DNA of 52,400 nt from Bacteroidota bacterium (lineage in GTDB: Bacteria; Bacteroidota; Rhodothermia; Rhodothermales; JABDKH01), in assembly GCA_020437385.1 (NCBI GenBank), contig JAGQWL010000231.1, positions 1 to 52,400 on the forward strand. The letters run 5' to 3'. The notes under the pieces are model-generated. The model saw only the letters and a program-made list of their open reading frames with translations. It was not told the DNA's origin and did not search any database. Positions 36,235 through 45,231 of this stretch are shown here, one piece after another (position 1 is the first letter of the stretch; every line of letters begins with the position of its first letter). The position numbers were made by a program, and so were the translations under genes.

Positions 36235-36609
36235 TCAGGCCGGCTTTGCTGCCCATGACGTGCAGTAGCCACCCGGCGCGATCGGGCCTTTGAGAATGGT
36301 GCAGGCACCACAGGCTCCGCCGCCTTCCGCTGGTGTATAGAACTGGCAGTTCGAACAGAGCTTCGCCGGGTCCGGAGAGGTCTCGACGTATTGCAGTGTC
36401 TGCCGCAGATTCTTGTCAGCATCCGAAAGCCCCGACACGTCGGAGCAGTCCATTGCAGCCTTTGCCTGGCTACCACCCGACGCGGCGGCGCCTGCTTCGC
36501 CACCCTTGTCACCACCGCAGCCGGCCATGGCCGGAACGATTGTAACGCTAGCCGCGACTGCTCCCAGTTTCAGCAGAAACCCGCGACGCGAATCTTTCTC
36601 AGTATTCAT
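36235..36609 (-). CDS. High-potential iron-sulfur protein (HiPIP)
   Basis: A 124-residue exported protein. The N-terminus carries a twin-arginine signal (DSRRGFLLKLGAVAASVTIV), followed by AGC, which may also be a lipobox. The mature C-terminal 70 residues have the HiPIP cysteine pattern: KLCSNCQFY, GGGACGACTILKGPIAPGGY and CTSW, four ligands for one 4Fe-4S cluster. HiPIP carries electrons in the periplasm; in Rhodothermus marinus it is a known donor to the caa3 oxidase, which fits a Rhodothermales host. It lies 104 bp downstream of recJ. Confidence 0.93.
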   Translation of the reverse strand: MNTEKDSRRGFLLKLGAVAASVTIVPAMAGCGGDKGGEAGAAASGGSQAKAAMDCSDVSGLSDADKNLRQTLQYVETSPDPAKLCSNCQFYTPAEGGGACGACTILKGPIAPGGYCTSWAAKPA

Positions 36610-36713
36610 TTTTCATCCTCACTCGTGAACATTCAGCGACGAACGCCGTCCGCCGCCCCACTCAGGTGGACATAAAGATACGCATCCGATAAACCACGGT
36701 TCACAGGTATGTC

Positions 36714-38513
36714 TCAGCCGGAACTTCGGTCGGAGGCGGAAACCTCTGCAACTGCCATACTGGCCCCGTCTGCGCGCATGTCGCGTGGACGCAGTTGAAG
36801 GGTCTTGGTGTTTTTCCACTCGTTTTCATCGACGGTGTACGCCATCGAGAGCGTCGCGCCGGAGCTGAACAAGCCGCTTACGAAGTCCTGACGGTCTCCC
36901 ATGTCGAATCCGATGACGTCCCTGACGATTCCGCGGGCGGTTCCTGACTGGCGCACCTTGAACTTCAGGTGCTCGCCGCGCTTCCCCAGTACCCGGGGAG
37001 GTTGGACGACCTCCAGCCCATGACTCACAAACACCGGTCGGCTGTTCGACGGCCCGAAGGGTTCGAACTGTTTGAGAACGGCCCAGAACCGCTCATCGAT
37101 TTCCTCGAGTGAAACCTCTGCATCTATCCGGATGGCGGGTCGGCGTAGTTCGGGAGTCAGCTGTTCGCTTACGGCCTCTTCAAATCGACGCCTGAAAGCG
37201 TCTACCTGCGAGCGTTCGAGCTGCACACCTGCCGCAAAGTCGTGACCGCCAAACTGAATGAGCACGTCCCGGCATTTGCTGATTGCTTCGTACACGTTGA
37301 CGCCGTGGATGCTGCGGGCGGACCCCTTGACCGTTCCATCGACATCCGTCAGCATGATGGTGGGCCGGAAGAATCGTTCCACAACGCGGCTCGCCGTGAT
37401 GCCGATCACACCGGGATGCCAGGAGGCATCATAAAGTACGTAGGCATCTGCGGATCGCTCCGACCGGATCCGCGAAGCCATCTCGACTGCCTGCAGTTCG
37501 GTATCCGCGTCGATCTTCTTTCGTGTGGCGTTTGTTGTTTCGATCTGCTTCGCGAGGTCGCGAGCAACCGCGGCATCGGCCGCAAGCAGCAGTCTGGCCG
37601 CGTCGGCTGCCTCGGCCAGCCGGCCGGCAGCGTTGATCCGTGGCGCAATTCCGAATACGATCTGCGACGGACTGCACGTCCGAATATCCAGTCGAGCGCC
37701 GCTGGCCAGTGCTCTGGTTCCGATTCGCGAATCCGATCGCAACACGTCGAGGCCCGCCCGGAAGAGGATTCTATTTTCGCCCGTAACCGGGACGATGTCG
37801 CTCGCGATCGAGATCGCAACGAGGTCCAGCAGCGGGTGCAGTTCGCTGCGATCTCGTCCCAAGAGGAGCAAGGCAGCTTCGGCAAGCTTGAATCCAACGC
37901 CGCATCCAGAGAGATGCGGATACGGATACGAGCAATCCGGCCTTTTGGGATCGAGTACGGCAACCGCGTCGGGGATGGCGTCTCCCACCGTATGGTGATC
38001 GCAGATGATGAGGTCAAGGCCGAGTTTCCGAGCGGCCAGTGCGGGCTCGACCGCTGTAATCCCGCAGTCCAACGCCACCACAAGTGTGCATCCTGTCGAA
38101 GCGGCGAATTCGAGCCCGGCAACATGGAGTCCGTAGCCGTGCGTCTGCCGGTTGGGAATAAAGAACCTGGTCTCCACCCCGAGGCTCGTCAGAAACGAGG
38201 TCATCATCACAGTCGACGTCACCCCGTCCACGTCGTAGTCGCCGTACACGAGTACCTTCTCGCCACGATGAATGGCGGCGACCAGGCGATCCGCCGCTGC
38301 GTCCATATCCTTCATCAGGAACGGATCGTGAAGTTGCTCGAGGTTTGTTCTGAAGAACGCACGAGCGTCTTCAAAACCGGTTATTCCGCGAAGGACGAGA
38401 GCCCGGGCGAGGCCCACAGGGAGGTTGTTGAGGTCACGTGAGAGGGCAGCCACCGTTTCGGGATCCGCCCCTTCTCTCATTTCCCATCGATAAGTGACCG
38501 ACTCAACCTGCAT
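36714..38513 (-). CDS. recJ: Single-stranded-DNA-specific exonuclease RecJ
   Basis: A 599-residue DHH-family 5'-3' exonuclease used in recombination and mismatch repair. Motifs: VLVYGDYDVDGVTSTVMMTS (motif I), ALDCGITAVEPALAA, LIICDHHTVGDAIPDAVAVL (DHH), the DHHA1 block IQFGGHDFAAGVQLERSQVD and the OB-fold LGKRGEHLKFKV. Length fits the family. It is divergent from the histidine kinase gene; the 310-bp region between holds a palindrome cluster. Confidence 0.97.
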   Translation of the reverse strand: MQVESVTYRWEMREGADPETVAALSRDLNNLPVGLARALVLRGITGFEDARAFFRTNLEQLHDPFLMKDMDAAADRLVAAIHRGEKVLVYGDYDVDGVTSTVMMTSFLTSLGVETRFFIPNRQTHGYGLHVAGLEFAASTGCTLVVALDCGITAVEPALAARKLGLDLIICDHHTVGDAIPDAVAVLDPKRPDCSYPYPHLSGCGVGFKLAEAALLLLGRDRSELHPLLDLVAISIASDIVPVTGENRILFRAGLDVLRSDSRIGTRALASGARLDIRTCSPSQIVFGIAPRINAAGRLAEAADAARLLLAADAAVARDLAKQIETTNATRKKIDADTELQAVEMASRIRSERSADAYVLYDASWHPGVIGITASRVVERFFRPTIMLTDVDGTVKGSARSIHGVNVYEAISKCRDVLIQFGGHDFAAGVQLERSQVDAFRRRFEEAVSEQLTPELRRPAIRIDAEVSLEEIDERFWAVLKQFEPFGPSNSRPVFVSHGLEVVQPPRVLGKRGEHLKFKVRQSGTARGIVRDVIGFDMGDRQDFVSGLFSSGATLSMAYTVDENEWKNTKTLQLRPRDMRADGASMAVAEVSASDRSSG

Positions 38514-38709
38514 TGTATGATGCTCCGTCTGTACGTCAGGGTTTGTGTTTCAGGCGCATGCGTTTCGTACACGCGCGCTGGTCGCGTGTTCGGGGGGTAC
38601 GTTTCGCGGTTGCGCTTCTGGACTCGTCCGTTTGTGTCAACTACACCGGCAATTTAGCGTGGATGTCGAGCGTTTTCACTCCTGCGCCCGCAGGCATCAA
38701 ATCAACACG

Positions 38710-38738
38710 TTCTTGCGCGCAAGAATGCATTCATTCTT
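38710..38738. promoter_or_regulatory. Adjacent palindromes in the recJ / histidine kinase intergenic region
   Basis: TTCTTGCGCGCAAGAA (38710-38725) is a perfect 16-bp palindrome. Overlapping it, AAGAATG / CATTCTT (38721-38727 and 38732-38738) forms a second inverted repeat with a 4-base loop. The pair lies about 86 bp before the kinase ATG at 38824. It looks like a dimeric protein binding site; the rest of the 310-bp region shows nothing else clear. Confidence 0.45.
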
Positions 38739-38823
38739 CTAATGAACCGTGAAAGAGCGCCGATCCTTCCACAGAGTACCCTGCCGACAGTCCGGCACGG
38801 TCGACGAACGCGAATCGCTGATT

Positions 38824-41328
38824 ATGGAGCCACCGGCAGGAATCAAGAACAGAAAGCCACCCTATCCGTGGTTCTCCTTTCTGTTGCCGCTCGTACTGTT
38901 CAGTATCCTCGCGGTTGCGTCAGCGCGAATCTTCGCACTGCTGGCACCGCGAGCGCTGCCGATCATCTTTGCCGGATTGATCCTCCTGCTGGGCGTTGCC
39001 ATCGCCGGAGGCGTCTATGCATCCTACAGGTTGTGGGTCAATCTCCGGCGCCTCGAGGATGATCTCGAAAGCCGCGAGCGGCTGAGCCGCGAGACCAACG
39101 CCCGCCTTGTTGTTCTCGAGGAGGAGCGTATGGACTACGAGCGTTCGATCCTGGACGTGAGTGTTGAGGCGCAGCGGCGCGTCGACGCCATCCGCGACGA
39201 ACTGGCCGGTGTGCGGGAAGAGGCGCAGTCGGCTTCGACGGCGCTGGCCGAAAGCGAAGACCGATGGACACGCCTTCTGGAGAATCACCCGGAGGGCGTC
39301 ATCGTCACGGTTGGCCGCAGAATCGTCTACGTCAATAAAGCAGCGGTCGAGATACTTGGTGCCCGGAGCGAGGAGGATGTTGTTGGCACGGACGTTCTCC
39401 GGTACTCGCCACAGAGCCTCCACGAGCAGCTCGCCAGGCGATTTGCCGAGATCGAGGCCGGCTCCGGTCAGGATCCGATCGAGTACCGCATCCTCGGGCT
39501 TGACGGGACGGAGCGATTCGTCGAGGCCTTCGGCGTTCAGATCAACTTTCGCGATTCGCTTGGTGTTCAGACGGTTGTGCGCGATGTGACAAATCGCCGC
39601 AACGCTGAGCGAGATCTGCGCAAGTATGCAGAGCGCCTTGCCGTTGTCAACGAGATCGAGAAGAACATCCTCGTCGAAAAGAAGCCGGGAGAAATCGCAG
39701 ACCACGCGCTCAGCCACCTCACGCGCCTGGTGGAATGCCATCGGGCGATCGTGATGCAGTACCACGAGGGTGACGGTGAAGTGCTCGCCGCGTTTGCTCG
39801 ATCGGGCGGCACCCGCTTTCAGCCTGGAGCGAGTGCCGGAATGATCTGGATCGAAGACGAAAGCACAACATCCTCGCCGGACATGCGGCACGTGCGCTCG
39901 CTGCATACGCAGAGTCGGCTCACCGCGCTCGAGCAGGCACTGCGCGCCGAGGATTCGGACTCCTACCTCAGCGTGCCTCTTGTGATCAAGGGGCAGGTTT
40001 TCGGAGCCCTGGTGGTTGCTTCGGAGTCACCCGAAGGCTTCACCGACGCGGAAATCCAGGTCGCGTCCGAAATCGCCGACCTCCTGGCGGTCGCGTTGCG
40101 CCAGTATCAGGTCGAACAGGAGCGCATCAGCTACGAGCTGGAGCTGCTCACCGCCAAGGAGCACGCCGAGGAGATGGTTCGTCTCAAGACCGCGTTCCTG
40201 ACAAACATGAGCCACGAAATCCGGACACCGCTCACCGGTATCATCGGATTTGCCCAGATCCTGACCGAGGAAATCGACGAAGCGCACAGCGAGTTTGTGC
40301 ACCTTATCGAACAGAGCGGACGCCGCCTGCTTGACACCATCAACTCGGTCCTGGACCTGGCCCGTCTCGAGTCGAACCGGATGCAGATGTCGTTGGAGCC
40401 GATCAACGTCGCCGAAGAAGCACGACGCAGCGTCAAGCTCCTGACGCCGTTGGCTGAGAAGAAGGATCTGTGGTTGAAACTGGATTGCCCGTACGACGAG
40501 GTCTGGGTTGAACTCGACTCTGCCGGACTCGACCGCATCATGAACAACCTGATCGGCAATGCCATCAAGTTCACAACGACCGGAGGGATTGTTGTGCGGA
40601 TCAACAAGAGCAGCGCGAACGTCGAGTTGACGGTCCAGGACACTGGAATCGGAATGTCGGAAGCGTTCATCCCGGTACTGTTCGAAGAGTTTCGGCAGGA
40701 ATCGTCGGGGGCGAATCGTTCGCACGAAGGATCCGGAATGGGACTGTCGATAACGCGGAAGCTCGTCGAGATCATGGGCGGGTCGATCGCGGTGGACTCG
40801 AAGAAGGGCGTGGGCACGACCTTCACGATCACCTTCCCGACGGAGAAGCCTCAGGTGCCGCTCGCTCCGGACCGTCCACCTGTGCACAGCTCGGAACGAA
40901 CGAGCGATCGTCCCGTCATCCTTGTGGTTGAAGATCAGGAAGAGGCTCGCTTTCTCCTGCAGTATACCCTGCACGAAGCGTTCGACCTGCGCCTCGCTCC
41001 GGACATGGCTGTTGCCGCCGAGATTGCCCGGGGAACGAATGTCGATGTGGTACTTCTTGATGTAAATCTTGGCGGTATCCAGGCGTCCATGGCGGATGTT
41101 ACGAGATTCCGCAAGACCGGCATCCTCACAAACGTGCCGATCGTCGGGATGACAGCGTATCCCTGGCAGGGCGATCGCGATGAACTCATCGGCAGCGGAT
41201 TCAGCGAGTACATTTCCAAGCCCTTTGAAGTCGAGATTGTGACCGGAGTCCTGAACGGCGTGCTGGAATCCGGTGACCGAGGTGTCTTCCGAGCCGAATG
41301 GGAATCGCCGGGTCGAGCGCGCATTTAG
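38824..41328 (+). CDS. Hybrid sensor histidine kinase (PAS, GAF, HisKA, HATPase, receiver)
   Basis: An 834-residue signalling protein using ATG 38824; a GTG at 38749 would add 25 residues without signal character. Order: two membrane segments (FSFLLPLVLFSILAVASARI and LPIIFAGLILLLGVAIAGGV), a coiled coil (about 65-135), PAS (WTRLLENHPEGVIVTVGRRI), GAF (VVNEIEKNILVEKKP to LLAVALRQYQ), HisKA with NMSHEIRTPLTG (His464), the ATPase domain (NNLIGNAIKFTTTGG, DTGIGM, GSGMGLSI) and a receiver with VVLLDVNLGG (Asp746). It has no separate DNA-binding output, so it must relay to another protein. It may form a two-gene unit with the MFS gene 69 bp downstream. Confidence 0.95.
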   Translation: MEPPAGIKNRKPPYPWFSFLLPLVLFSILAVASARIFALLAPRALPIIFAGLILLLGVAIAGGVYASYRLWVNLRRLEDDLESRERLSRETNARLVVLEEERMDYERSILDVSVEAQRRVDAIRDELAGVREEAQSASTALAESEDRWTRLLENHPEGVIVTVGRRIVYVNKAAVEILGARSEEDVVGTDVLRYSPQSLHEQLARRFAEIEAGSGQDPIEYRILGLDGTERFVEAFGVQINFRDSLGVQTVVRDVTNRRNAERDLRKYAERLAVVNEIEKNILVEKKPGEIADHALSHLTRLVECHRAIVMQYHEGDGEVLAAFARSGGTRFQPGASAGMIWIEDESTTSSPDMRHVRSLHTQSRLTALEQALRAEDSDSYLSVPLVIKGQVFGALVVASESPEGFTDAEIQVASEIADLLAVALRQYQVEQERISYELELLTAKEHAEEMVRLKTAFLTNMSHEIRTPLTGIIGFAQILTEEIDEAHSEFVHLIEQSGRRLLDTINSVLDLARLESNRMQMSLEPINVAEEARRSVKLLTPLAEKKDLWLKLDCPYDEVWVELDSAGLDRIMNNLIGNAIKFTTTGGIVVRINKSSANVELTVQDTGIGMSEAFIPVLFEEFRQESSGANRSHEGSGMGLSITRKLVEIMGGSIAVDSKKGVGTTFTITFPTEKPQVPLAPDRPPVHSSERTSDRPVILVVEDQEEARFLLQYTLHEAFDLRLAPDMAVAAEIARGTNVDVVLLDVNLGGIQASMADVTRFRKTGILTNVPIVGMTAYPWQGDRDELIGSGFSEYISKPFEVEIVTGVLNGVLESGDRGVFRAEWESPGRARI

Positions 41329-41397
41329 CCATCCGCAGCGTCTCGAAACCTTTTACATCGGGGGCTTGTTCGACGACGACAGCAAAAAGGAGGCTAC

Positions 41398-42651
41398 TTG
41401 CTACGCGATCGAACAACTGACAAGCTGGTCCTTGCGGCGCTCTGGTTGATGATGTTCTCGGCCAGTGCCCAGATCATGATCGTATCTCCGATTCTTCCGG
41501 AGATTGCCGATGCCCTTGGAACTCCAGTCAAGTCGCTGGGCTGGCTCATCTCGTCGTATACCGTTTCGCTTGCCGTCGTTGCGCTGATCACGGGCCCGAT
41601 CTCCGACGCGATCGGACGACGGCGCATCCTCCTCTTTGGTACGGGCTCGATGGCGCTGACGCTCTATCTGCACGCCATGGTCGACAGTTTTACGTCGATG
41701 CTTATCGTGCGTGCGCTTGCCGGGGCGGCCGGAGGCATGCTCAGCGGAGCGGCCGTATCGTACGTGGGCGACTACTTCCCCTACGAGCGACGCGGCTGGG
41801 CGACGGGTTGGATCATGAGCGGAATGGCTGTCGGGCAGATCCTCGGCATTCCGCTCGGAAAGGTGCTGGCCGCTTCGTTCGGTTTCCGCTGGCCATTTCT
41901 GATGTTCGCGGTGACCATGACCGGAGCGACACTTCTCGTTGCCTGGTTTGTGCCGCAGCCGGATGTCAAGCGCGATGCCGAACGCCTTTCAATCGTCGGC
42001 TCCCTCAGGAACTACGGCAAACTGCTGCGTCAACGCCCGGTAGTTGTTGCGTCGGCGGCGTACCTGCTGATGTACGCGAGCATCGGGTTGTACGTTGTTT
42101 ATCTCCCACTGTGGATGGAGACGGAGGTCGGGATTGCCAAGAATCAGATCGCGTCGCTCTTCTTCGTCGGCGGCATCGCGAACGTGATAGCGGGACCCAT
42201 GGCCGGAAGGGTGTCAGATTCGATCGGCAGAAAACCGTTGATCATCACTTCCTGTATCGGACTCGGGATACTGATGATCCTTACAACGCGAATCGTAACC
42301 AACGCCTGGTTTGCCTACCTCGTTTTCGGACTTGCGATGGTGATGGTCGCGCTGCGAATCAGTCCGCTTCAGTCACTCATGACGGCACTGGTACCCGCTT
42401 CCCGAAGGGGAATGCTCATGAGCCTGTCGGTCGCGATCGGTCAGCTCGGAATGTCGGTCAGCGCGTCCGCCTCGGGCTTTCTCTACGAGTCTCGCGGCTT
42501 CTTTTCAAACACGGTCGCTGCGGCAATCGTGATTCTCCTCATGGCCATACTGGTGCACAAGCTGCTGCCCGAGCCGCGCAGTGATGTCGATGCCGAAGTT
42601 GACGCCGCAGATGAAGAACATCTCGCCGCCGCAGAAGTCGCGAGTGGGTAG
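41398..42651 (+). CDS. MFS transporter
   Basis: A 417-residue inner-membrane protein with about 12 hydrophobic segments. The TTG start at 41398 is supported by AAGGAGG 4 bp upstream. MFS motifs are seen: GPISDAIGRRRILLFGTGSM (motif A between segments 2 and 3), RALAGAAGGMLSGAAVSYVGD and YFPYERRGWATGWIMSGMAV; a second motif-A-like GRVSDSIGRKPLIIT starts the C-terminal half. The pattern is that of drug/H+ antiporters of the 12-segment type, but the substrate is unknown. It converges on rho, with a hairpin and a repeat array between. Confidence 0.93.
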   Translation: MLRDRTTDKLVLAALWLMMFSASAQIMIVSPILPEIADALGTPVKSLGWLISSYTVSLAVVALITGPISDAIGRRRILLFGTGSMALTLYLHAMVDSFTSMLIVRALAGAAGGMLSGAAVSYVGDYFPYERRGWATGWIMSGMAVGQILGIPLGKVLAASFGFRWPFLMFAVTMTGATLLVAWFVPQPDVKRDAERLSIVGSLRNYGKLLRQRPVVVASAAYLLMYASIGLYVVYLPLWMETEVGIAKNQIASLFFVGGIANVIAGPMAGRVSDSIGRKPLIITSCIGLGILMILTTRIVTNAWFAYLVFGLAMVMVALRISPLQSLMTALVPASRRGMLMSLSVAIGQLGMSVSASASGFLYESRGFFSNTVAAAIVILLMAILVHKLLPEPRSDVDAEVDAADEEHLAAAEVASG

Positions 42652-42653
42652 GC

Positions 42654-42672
42654 GCGCGATCGAAGATCGCGC
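42654..42672 (+). terminator. Short GC hairpin right after the MFS stop
   Basis: GCGCGATC / GATCGCGC with loop GAA forms an 8-bp perfect stem starting 3 bp after the TAG. No T-run follows on the plus strand. It may stabilise or end the MFS transcript with the repeat foldback that follows. Confidence 0.5.
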
Positions 42673-42828
42673 CGGAATGGTGTGGGGAATGGAGGGCGGA
42701 ATGAACGAATGAAGGACTGAACGAATGAAGGAGCAGTCGCGGATGCGTTCTGCCACCTTCTTTCATTCCATCATACCATCATTCCATCATACCATCATTC
42801 CATCATTCTCTCATTCCTTCATTCCCCT
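42673..42828. repeat. GAATG-unit array forming a purine/pyrimidine foldback between MFS and rho genes
   Basis: The left part (about 42673-42732) is G/A-rich with units such as GGAATGG, GGCGGAATGAACGAATGAAG and GAACGAATGAAGGAG. The right part (about 42759-42828) is the complementary C/T-rich type, with the 16-bp unit CATTCCATCATACCAT at 42764-42779 and 42780-42795 and a partial third copy. The two arms can pair imperfectly. The array fills the whole convergent intergenic region up to the rho stop. The same type of units follows the T9SS cargo gene at the window end. Confidence 0.8.
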
Positions 42829-44853
42829 TTACGAGTTCATCACCACAACGAACTCGTCGTTGTTGCGCGTGCCACGCATCTTCTCGAGGAGGAACGTCAT
42901 CGCCTTGATCGGCTCCATGTCCGCAAGGATGTTTCGGAGGATCCAGATGCGATGCAGCTTCGCTTCGTGAATGAGCAGCTCCTCGCGACGTGTACCGGAC
43001 TTGATCACGTTGATTGCCGGGAAGACGCGCCGGTCCGCGAGACCGCGGTCGAGCACGATTTCCGAGTTGCCGGTGCCCTTGAACTCTTCGAAGATAACTT
43101 CGTCCATTCGGGAGCCGGTTTCGATGAGAGCCGTTCCGATAATCGTGAGCGATCCGCCCTCTTCGACATTTCTAGCGGCCCCGAAGAACCGCTTCGGTCC
43201 GCGCAGCGCGCCTGCCTCGATACCACCGGAAAGCGTCTTGCCGGTGTTCGGCATCACCGCGTTGTGCGCGCGAGCAAGGCGCGTGATCGAGTCGAGCAGA
43301 ATAACGACATCCTGCTTTGCTTCGACGAGACGCTTCGCCTTCTGCAGTACAATCTCCGAAACTTCGACGTGACGCTCCGGATCCTGGTCGAACGTGGACG
43401 CGATCACTTCCGCGCCGGGCACGTTACGCTGCATGTCCGTCACTTCTTCCGGTCGTTCGTCGACGAGGAGGATGATCAGATACGATTCCGGATGATTCTC
43501 CACGATCGCATTCGCGATCTTCTGCATCAGAATCGTCTTACCGGTTTTCGGCTGTGCGACGATGAGCGCACGCTGCCCTTTCCCGATCGGCGCAAACAGA
43601 TCGAGTACGCGCATGCTCGTCTCGGACGCTGACGTTTCGAGATTCAGATGCTCGTGCGGGTAGAGCGGTGTGAGATAGTCAAAGTTGGCGCGCTCTTCGA
43701 GTTCTTTCGGATCGCGGCCGTTGACGGTGTTGACTTGTATCAGCGCGAAGAACCGTTCGCCCTCCTTCGGAGGTCGCACTTCGCCGTCTACCGTATCGCC
43801 GAGCTTCAGGCTGAAACGCTTGATCTGGGATGGCGAGACGTAAATGTCATCCGGGCTCGGAAGGTAGTTGTACTCCGCTGAGCGAAGGAAGCCGTATCCG
43901 TCAGGAAGCACCTCGAGGACGCCGACCTTGCGGATCATGCCGTCGAGGTCCGTGTTGTTCGGGTCGTACTCGGACATGTAAACCGGCCGACCGTCGTACA
44001 CCTTTTTGAGGCGCTCCTCGCGCGCCTGGCGCGACTCCTGCTTCCGCTTGTTGCGCCGGTCATTCCGGTCGTTGCCGCCTTGACGGTCGTTTCGATCGTT
44101 TCGATCGTTGCCGCCCTGACGGTCATTCGGCGTATTTCGGGAGTTGCGGTCGCCCTTTCGGTTTTTTCGATCGTTGGACCTTCGGTTGCCATCCGATCGC
44201 CGGTTGCGATTTTTGTCGCGTGACCGGTCACGGCGGTCAGACCGTGAGTTGTCACGCTGATCGCCGCCACGATCGCCACGCGAATCGCCGCGATCACCAC
44301 GTGAATCATTGCGATCACCGCGATCACCGCGTGAATCATTGCGATCGCCGCGTGAGTCATTGCGATCGCCACGTGAGTCATTGCGATCGCCGCGCGAGTC
44401 ACCGCGATCTCCACGTGAGTCACCGCGCGAATCTCCCCGCTGGTCGTTTCGTTCACGTCGAGAGTCGCGTCGCTGATCGTTCCGGCGATCATTGCGACGA
44501 CGTCCCTCGTCACGGTCGCTATCGTCACCGCGACTCTGGTCGTTTTCGGTTTCAGTCATGGCCTTATCATTGCCGTTGTTGTCTGACCGTGGTTGGTCGC
44601 CCTCGTCGCCACGACGGGAGCCGTTGCGACTCTGTCGGGACGGGGCATTGCGTGAACCTGAGTCGGCGGCCGGTGCAGCTGCGGTGGCAGCTTCGGCGGA
44701 ACGCTTGAGGGCCGACGACTTCTCGGCGTGTGCCTCCAGGATCATGTAGATGAGCTCCTGCTTCCGCAATCCGGAGTATCCGGAGAGCCCGAGATCTCGG
44801 GCCGAGTCGCGAAGTTCGGAGAGTTTCTGATCCTTGAGATCCGAAATCTTCAT
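42829..44853 (-). CDS. rho: Transcription termination factor Rho with long disordered insertion
   Basis: A 674-residue Rho, about 250 residues longer than E. coli Rho. Residues 1-48 are the SAP-like N-terminal domain ([20 protein letters not shown]). About 50-290 is a low-complexity region of Arg, Asp, Asn, Gly and Ser with repeated SRGDRND units. The RNA-binding OB domain follows ([20 protein letters not shown]), then the ATPase with [20 protein letters not shown] (Walker A), [15 protein letters not shown] (Walker B) and the R-loop region. Such insertions occur in Bacteroidota and have been tied to RNA binding and phase separation. It acts as a hexamer. A 378-bp leader region separates it from folC. 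Confidence 0.97.
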   Translation of the reverse strand: MKISDLKDQKLSELRDSARDLGLSGYSGLRKQELIYMILEAHAEKSSALKRSAEAATAAAPAADSGSRNAPSRQSRNGSRRGDEGDQPRSDNNGNDKAMTETENDQSRGDDSDRDEGRRRNDRRNDQRRDSRRERNDQRGDSRGDSRGDRGDSRGDRNDSRGDRNDSRGDRNDSRGDRGDRNDSRGDRGDSRGDRGGDQRDNSRSDRRDRSRDKNRNRRSDGNRRSNDRKNRKGDRNSRNTPNDRQGGNDRNDRNDRQGGNDRNDRRNKRKQESRQAREERLKKVYDGRPVYMSEYDPNNTDLDGMIRKVGVLEVLPDGYGFLRSAEYNYLPSPDDIYVSPSQIKRFSLKLGDTVDGEVRPPKEGERFFALIQVNTVNGRDPKELEERANFDYLTPLYPHEHLNLETSASETSMRVLDLFAPIGKGQRALIVAQPKTGKTILMQKIANAIVENHPESYLIILLVDERPEEVTDMQRNVPGAEVIASTFDQDPERHVEVSEIVLQKAKRLVEAKQDVVILLDSITRLARAHNAVMPNTGKTLSGGIEAGALRGPKRFFGAARNVEEGGSLTIIGTALIETGSRMDEVIFEEFKGTGNSEIVLDRGLADRRVFPAINVIKSGTRREELLIHEAKLHRIWILRNILADMEPIKAMTFLLEKMRGTRNNDEFVVVMNS
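44270..44440 (-). repeat. In-frame 21-bp repeats coding the Rho disordered region
   Basis: Units of the form GTGAATCATTGCGATCACCG (plus strand) recur near 44301, 44331, 44352 and 44373 with spacings of 30, 21 and 21 bp, and decay on both sides. They encode seven-residue SRGDRND-type repeats. The multiples of three keep the rho frame open, so unit number could vary without loss of function. Confidence 0.8.
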
Positions 44854-45027
44854 TTGTTAGAACTGTGTTGGACGGTTAACTGCCAAAAACACGCAACTAC
44901 AGGACGCTAATGGAGACACGCTATACGGGTCCGGAGTATTGTTGGACGTTCGATAAGGCGCGGGGACGAACGTTCCGAATATGACGGAAACGGACGCCGG
45001 GCCAGGAAGCGTTACGGTAGGCGGGTC

Positions 45028-45082
45028 AAAAAGGGAAGTGCTTACTAGAGGAGGTGACACCAGGTCACTTGCGTGAGCACTT
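45028..45082 (-). terminator. Two-tier inverted repeat with T-run between folC and rho
   Basis: Read on the minus strand, AAGTGCT and AGCACTT (45076-45082, 45036-45042) enclose an inner stem GTGAC / GTCAC with a 5-nt loop. CCC and then TTTTT (45032-45028) follow. It lies about 150 bp past the folC stop and 175 bp before the rho start. It could end the porX-tsaE-folC transcript or act as an attenuator in a rho leader. The rest of the 378-bp gap shows no gene. Confidence 0.55.
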
Positions 45083-45231
45083 CGGATGGATAGTCACAAA
45101 GTTGAAGACTCAATCCGACGGTAAGATAGGGCAAACGGCACAATTGTCAACTGCTTTAGCTCCTAACCGCCGGTTTCACCTTATATGATCGACAATGCTG
45201 CAAGGTTCTTAAACCCGCAAAACTGCCCTCA

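Noticed and set aside
37242-38441. A 399-codon plus-strand open frame opposite recJ
   Set aside because: It lies fully antisense to a complete recJ and its product has no domain character; it is a by-product of GC-rich codon use.
42760-42828. CATTCC repeats as a possible CRISPR or attachment site
   Set aside because: Tandem units without spacers, low complexity, and no integrase or cas gene nearby; better explained as an intergenic repeat array.
44270-44440. Regular short repeats resembling a CRISPR array
   Set aside because: The units are in frame with rho, encode SRGDRND-type repeats, have no unique spacers and there are no cas genes.
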